A stretch of DNA of 7,251 nucleotides from Bacillota bacterium (GTDB lineage Bacteria; Bacillota_I; Bacilli_A; Acholeplasmatales; Acholeplasmataceae). Position numbers and translations under genes: made by a program. The notes under the pieces were generated by a model that did no database searches, had not been told where the DNA came from, and saw only the letters and a program-made list of their open reading frames with translations. Below, one piece after another: positions 5,556 to 7,251 of the stretch (position 1 is its first letter; each line of letters opens with the position of its first letter). The DNA lies in assembly GCA_023431045.1 (NCBI GenBank), contig JAEYXZ010000098.1, forward strand, positions 1 to 7,251. The letters run 5' to 3'.

Positions 5556-6400
5556 GATAAAACACCTCCCATACCAATCAATGTCATTCGATCCTTACCT
5601 TGCATATCTTTCTTTTGCATCACTTTAGCATCTGGTAAGTAAGTTTCAACTAATGCTTTTATAGCTGCACTTTGTTGATACCCATGTTCAAATGCGATTA
5701 AACCTTTTTCATTTAAGAATTGGTTTGCATGTTTCAAGATAATTTCGTAAGGCTCAACTCCAGTATCACCACCATATAAAGCGACTCCTGGTTCTTGTTT
5801 AACAATTTCATCAACTTGTTCATTTGATGGAATATAAGGTGGGTTTGCAACAATGATATCAAACTTACCTTTTACCTCATCAAACCAATTACTCTTAATG
5901 AAATCAACTTTTGCACCAAGTTCTTGGTTGTTTTCTTTAGCAACACTTAATGCTAGATCAGATATATCGGTTGCTGTTAAGTGCATGTGATCTTCTTCTA
6001 GGTTAAGCGTAATTGCGATACAACCACTACCAGTTCCAAGATCGAGTACTTTAACATCTTTGTCTTCAAAATATTGGTCATAAATGAAGAGAACCTCTTC
6101 AACTAATTCTTCAGTTTCTCTTCTTGGGATTAAAACATCATGATTAACTTTAAATTTATAACCAAAGAAATATGAAAAGCCTAAGATATGTTGAACTGGA
6201 ATGTGTTCAAATATATATTTATTTGCTGCTTCATCAATCATCTTTTCAAAGGATTCAGTCATTTCATCTTTTAAATGAAGATAAAATTGACTTGGACTAT
6301 AAAAGGATAATTCCATAATAAGCCATTTGATACTTTCGGCTTCTTTTTTATTTTTTTCAGCTAATTTTTCATATTTTTTGACAATAGCTTCTAGTTTCAT
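5552..6400 (-). CDS. prmC: Peptide chain release factor N5-glutamine methyltransferase
   Basis: The 282-residue protein has the usual PrmC/HemK length (about 277-290). It transfers a methyl group from S-adenosylmethionine to the Gln of the GGQ motif in RF1 and RF2. An N-terminal helical release-factor-binding domain (about 1-75, with PVQHILG at 68-74) is followed by VLIPRRETEELVE (89-101), the SAM-binding loop VLDLGTGSGCIAI (118-130), the acidic ribose-binding end of strand 2 (ATDIS, 143-147), and NPPYIP (186-191), the signature for methylation of a planar amide nitrogen. EPGVALYGGDTG (203-214) and AFEHGYQQ (236-243) complete the family pattern. Its substrate gene prfA lies directly upstream and the two overlap in ATGA. 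AAGGTG (6413-6408), within prfA and 7 nt from the ATG, is a fitting ribosome binding site. DNA adenine methylases share NPPY but not the rest. Confidence 0.97.
   Translation of the reverse strand: MKLEAIVKKYEKLAEKNKKEAESIKWLIMELSFYSPSQFYLHLKDEMTESFEKMIDEAANKYIFEHIPVQHILGFSYFFGYKFKVNHDVLIPRRETEELVEEVLFIYDQYFEDKDVKVLDLGTGSGCIAITLNLEEDHMHLTATDISDLALSVAKENNQELGAKVDFIKSNWFDEVKGKFDIIVANPPYIPSNEQVDEIVKQEPGVALYGGDTGVEPYEIILKHANQFLNEKGLIAFEHGYQQSAAIKALVETYLPDAKVMQKKDMQGKDRMTLIGMGGVLS
5563..5569 (-). promoter_or_regulatory. Strong Shine-Dalgarno of tsaC within prmC
   Basis: Minus-strand GGAGGTG (5569-5563) is a seven-base match to the anti-Shine-Dalgarno consensus, 7 nt before the tsaC ATG. It lies in the last codons of prmC, where it encodes Gly-Gly-Val. 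It decides the tsaC start and is the strongest internal ribosome binding site of this operon, suggesting tsaC does not rely only on coupling through the ATGA overlap. Confidence 0.85.
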
Positions 6401-7251
6401 ACCTCTTCACCTTGAAGTTGACGCTTTTGATATTCATTAATAAGTGGTTCAATCACTAAATCAATTCGTCCTTCCATGATGACATCAAGTCGATTTAAGG
6501 TTAATCCAATTCGATGGTCTGTTACACGGTTTTGAGGATAGTTATAAGTTCTAATCTTTTCACTACGATCACCACGTCCAGCTAAGGCTTTACGCTTTTC
6601 GCCTTCCTTTTCAAGTTGTTCTTGAATGATCGCATCATAGATTCTAGTTTTTAATAATTTAAATGCGCGTTCTTTATTTTCGTGTTGGCTACGTTCTTCT
6701 TGTGAACTTACAACAACACCAGTTGGAATATGGGTTAGTCTCACTGCAGAATAAGTGGTATTAACTGACTGTCCACCTGCTCCAGAGGATTGGAAAGTAT
6801 CAAAGCGAATATCTTCCCATTTGACATCATATTCAATATCTTCTTGTTCAGGTAAAACTAGAACAACCGCAGTTGAGGTATGAATTCTACCTTGTGCTTC
6901 GGTTTCAGGAACTCTTTGAACTCGGTGTACACCTGATTCGTATTTTAAGGTTGAATATACCGCATCTCCAGTGATTGAAAACTCGATTGTGGTAAATCCT
7001 CCCATCGCACCTGGCATGGCGTTAATAAGCGATATTTTCCATCCTTTGACTTCAGCAAATTTAGAATACATGCGGTATAAATCCCCCGCAAAGATATTTC
7101 CTTCATCGCCACCCGCTGCACCTTTAATTTCTACAATAACGTTCTTATCGTCATTTGGATCTTTAGGGAGTAATAATACTTTGAGTTTTTCTTCTAAAGT
7201 TTCAAGTTCAGTTGAAAGTTTATCTTTTTCTTCATGAGCAAATTCTAAAAT
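6397..7251 (-). CDS. prfA: Peptide chain release factor 1, 5' end outside the window
   Basis: The frame is open from the right edge to TGA at 6399-6397, 284 codons plus stop. The Met at 7071 is internal: upstream of it the same frame encodes the coiled N-terminal domain end, LLPKDPNDDKN, and GAAGGDEGNIFAGDLYRM, a standard RF1 segment. Numbering from the edge, the stop-codon-recognition tripeptide PET (115-117, in VQRVPETEAQGRIHT) marks RF1, which reads UAA and UAG, whereas RF2 has SPF. GAGGQ with the catalytic GGQ at 159-161 (6777-6769) lies in domain 3. Comparing with E. coli RF1, in which Q is residue 235, about 73 N-terminal residues are missing. The residue after GGQ is Ser rather than the common His, as in some other Bacillota as far as I recall. 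It triggers peptide release on the ribosome and is methylated at GGQ by PrmC, encoded next. Its own stop is TGA, which RF1 cannot read. Confidence 0.98.
   Translation of the reverse strand: MLEFAHEEKDKLSTELETLEEKLKVLLLPKDPNDDKNVIVEIKGAAGGDEGNIFAGDLYRMYSKFAEVKGWKISLINAMPGAMGGFTTIEFSITGDAVYSTLKYESGVHRVQRVPETEAQGRIHTSTAVVLVLPEQEDIEYDVKWEDIRFDTFQSSGAGGQSVNTTYSAVRLTHIPTGVVVSSQEERSQHENKERAFKLLKTRIYDAIIQEQLEKEGEKRKALAGRGDRSEKIRTYNYPQNRVTDHRIGLTLNRLDVIMEGRIDLVIEPLINEYQKRQLQGEEV

Noticed and set aside
7069..7071. ATG as the start of prfA
   Set aside because: The same frame continues upstream to the window edge with conserved RF1 sequence (LLPKDPNDDKN and GGDEGNIFAGDLYR), so this Met is internal and the gene is merely cut by the window.
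6971..7237. Plus-strand open frame of 88 codons rich in Ser
   Set aside because: It is antisense to prfA; the Ser/Phe richness comes from reversed Glu/Lys codons of the RF1 coiled region.
1..7251. Mycoplasma-type genetic code (TGA as Trp)
   Set aside because: TGA serves as the natural stop of four conserved genes at the expected lengths, and Trp residues at conserved sites such as WPGG in TsaC are TGG.
1..7251. A new defence, mobile or biosynthetic system
   Set aside because: Every gene belongs to a recognised family, all but yigZ and the DUF1146 gene with a known or well-supported role. No integrase, transposase, repeats array, toxin-antitoxin pair or unknown large gene is present.

Overview
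The window reads as a compact piece of housekeeping chromosome from an AT-rich, low-GC Gram-positive-derived bacterium. The best guess is an Acholeplasma-like member of the Mollicutes or a close relative. The reasons are the AT-rich composition, very short intergenic spaces, Bacillota-type protein sequences in an order resembling the Bacillus prfA-to-upp region with much missing, and a standard genetic code. Four genes end in TGA (yigZ, upp, prmC, prfA) and Trp is TGG, which argues against Mycoplasma, Ureaplasma and Spiroplasma, where TGA is Trp. The genus call is inference; other reduced Bacillota or Izemoplasma-type lineages are possible.

Layout, following transcription on the minus strand from the right edge. 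(1) 7251-5007: prfA (5' end outside the window), prmC and tsaC, each joined to the next by an ATGA stop/start overlap, closed by an intrinsic terminator at 4953-4992. (2) 4943-3062: typA/bipA as a single-gene unit with its own extended -10 promoter and its own terminator. (3) 3039-1488: rpiB, upp and a DUF1146-like small membrane protein gene behind one promoter. Their most convincing terminator lies inside the facing gene yigZ. (4) 1005-1: a degV/fakB-family gene, then the first 27 codons of cca (tRNA nucleotidyltransferase), cut by the left edge. The only plus-strand gene is yigZ (1120-1713). It diverges from degV across a 155-bp double-promoter region and collides tail to tail with the DUF1146 gene with a 21-bp overlap.

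Functionally this is translation plus nucleotide salvage. RF1 (prfA) ends translation at UAA/UAG, PrmC methylates the Gln of its GGQ motif, TsaC makes the precursor for t6A37 of tRNA, TypA is a ribosome-associated GTPase, and Cca repairs tRNA 3' ends. RpiB makes ribose-5-phosphate, the precursor of PRPP, which Upp uses to salvage uracil to UMP. DegV/FakB proteins carry fatty acids.

No mobile element, CRISPR array, RNA gene or unfamiliar gene system is visible, and no stretch over 300 bp lacks a gene. The points worth a second look concern transcript architecture (a terminator hidden antisense in yigZ, fully overlapping tail ends, shared promoter elements) and the apparent condensation of the ancestral prfA-upp gene order.
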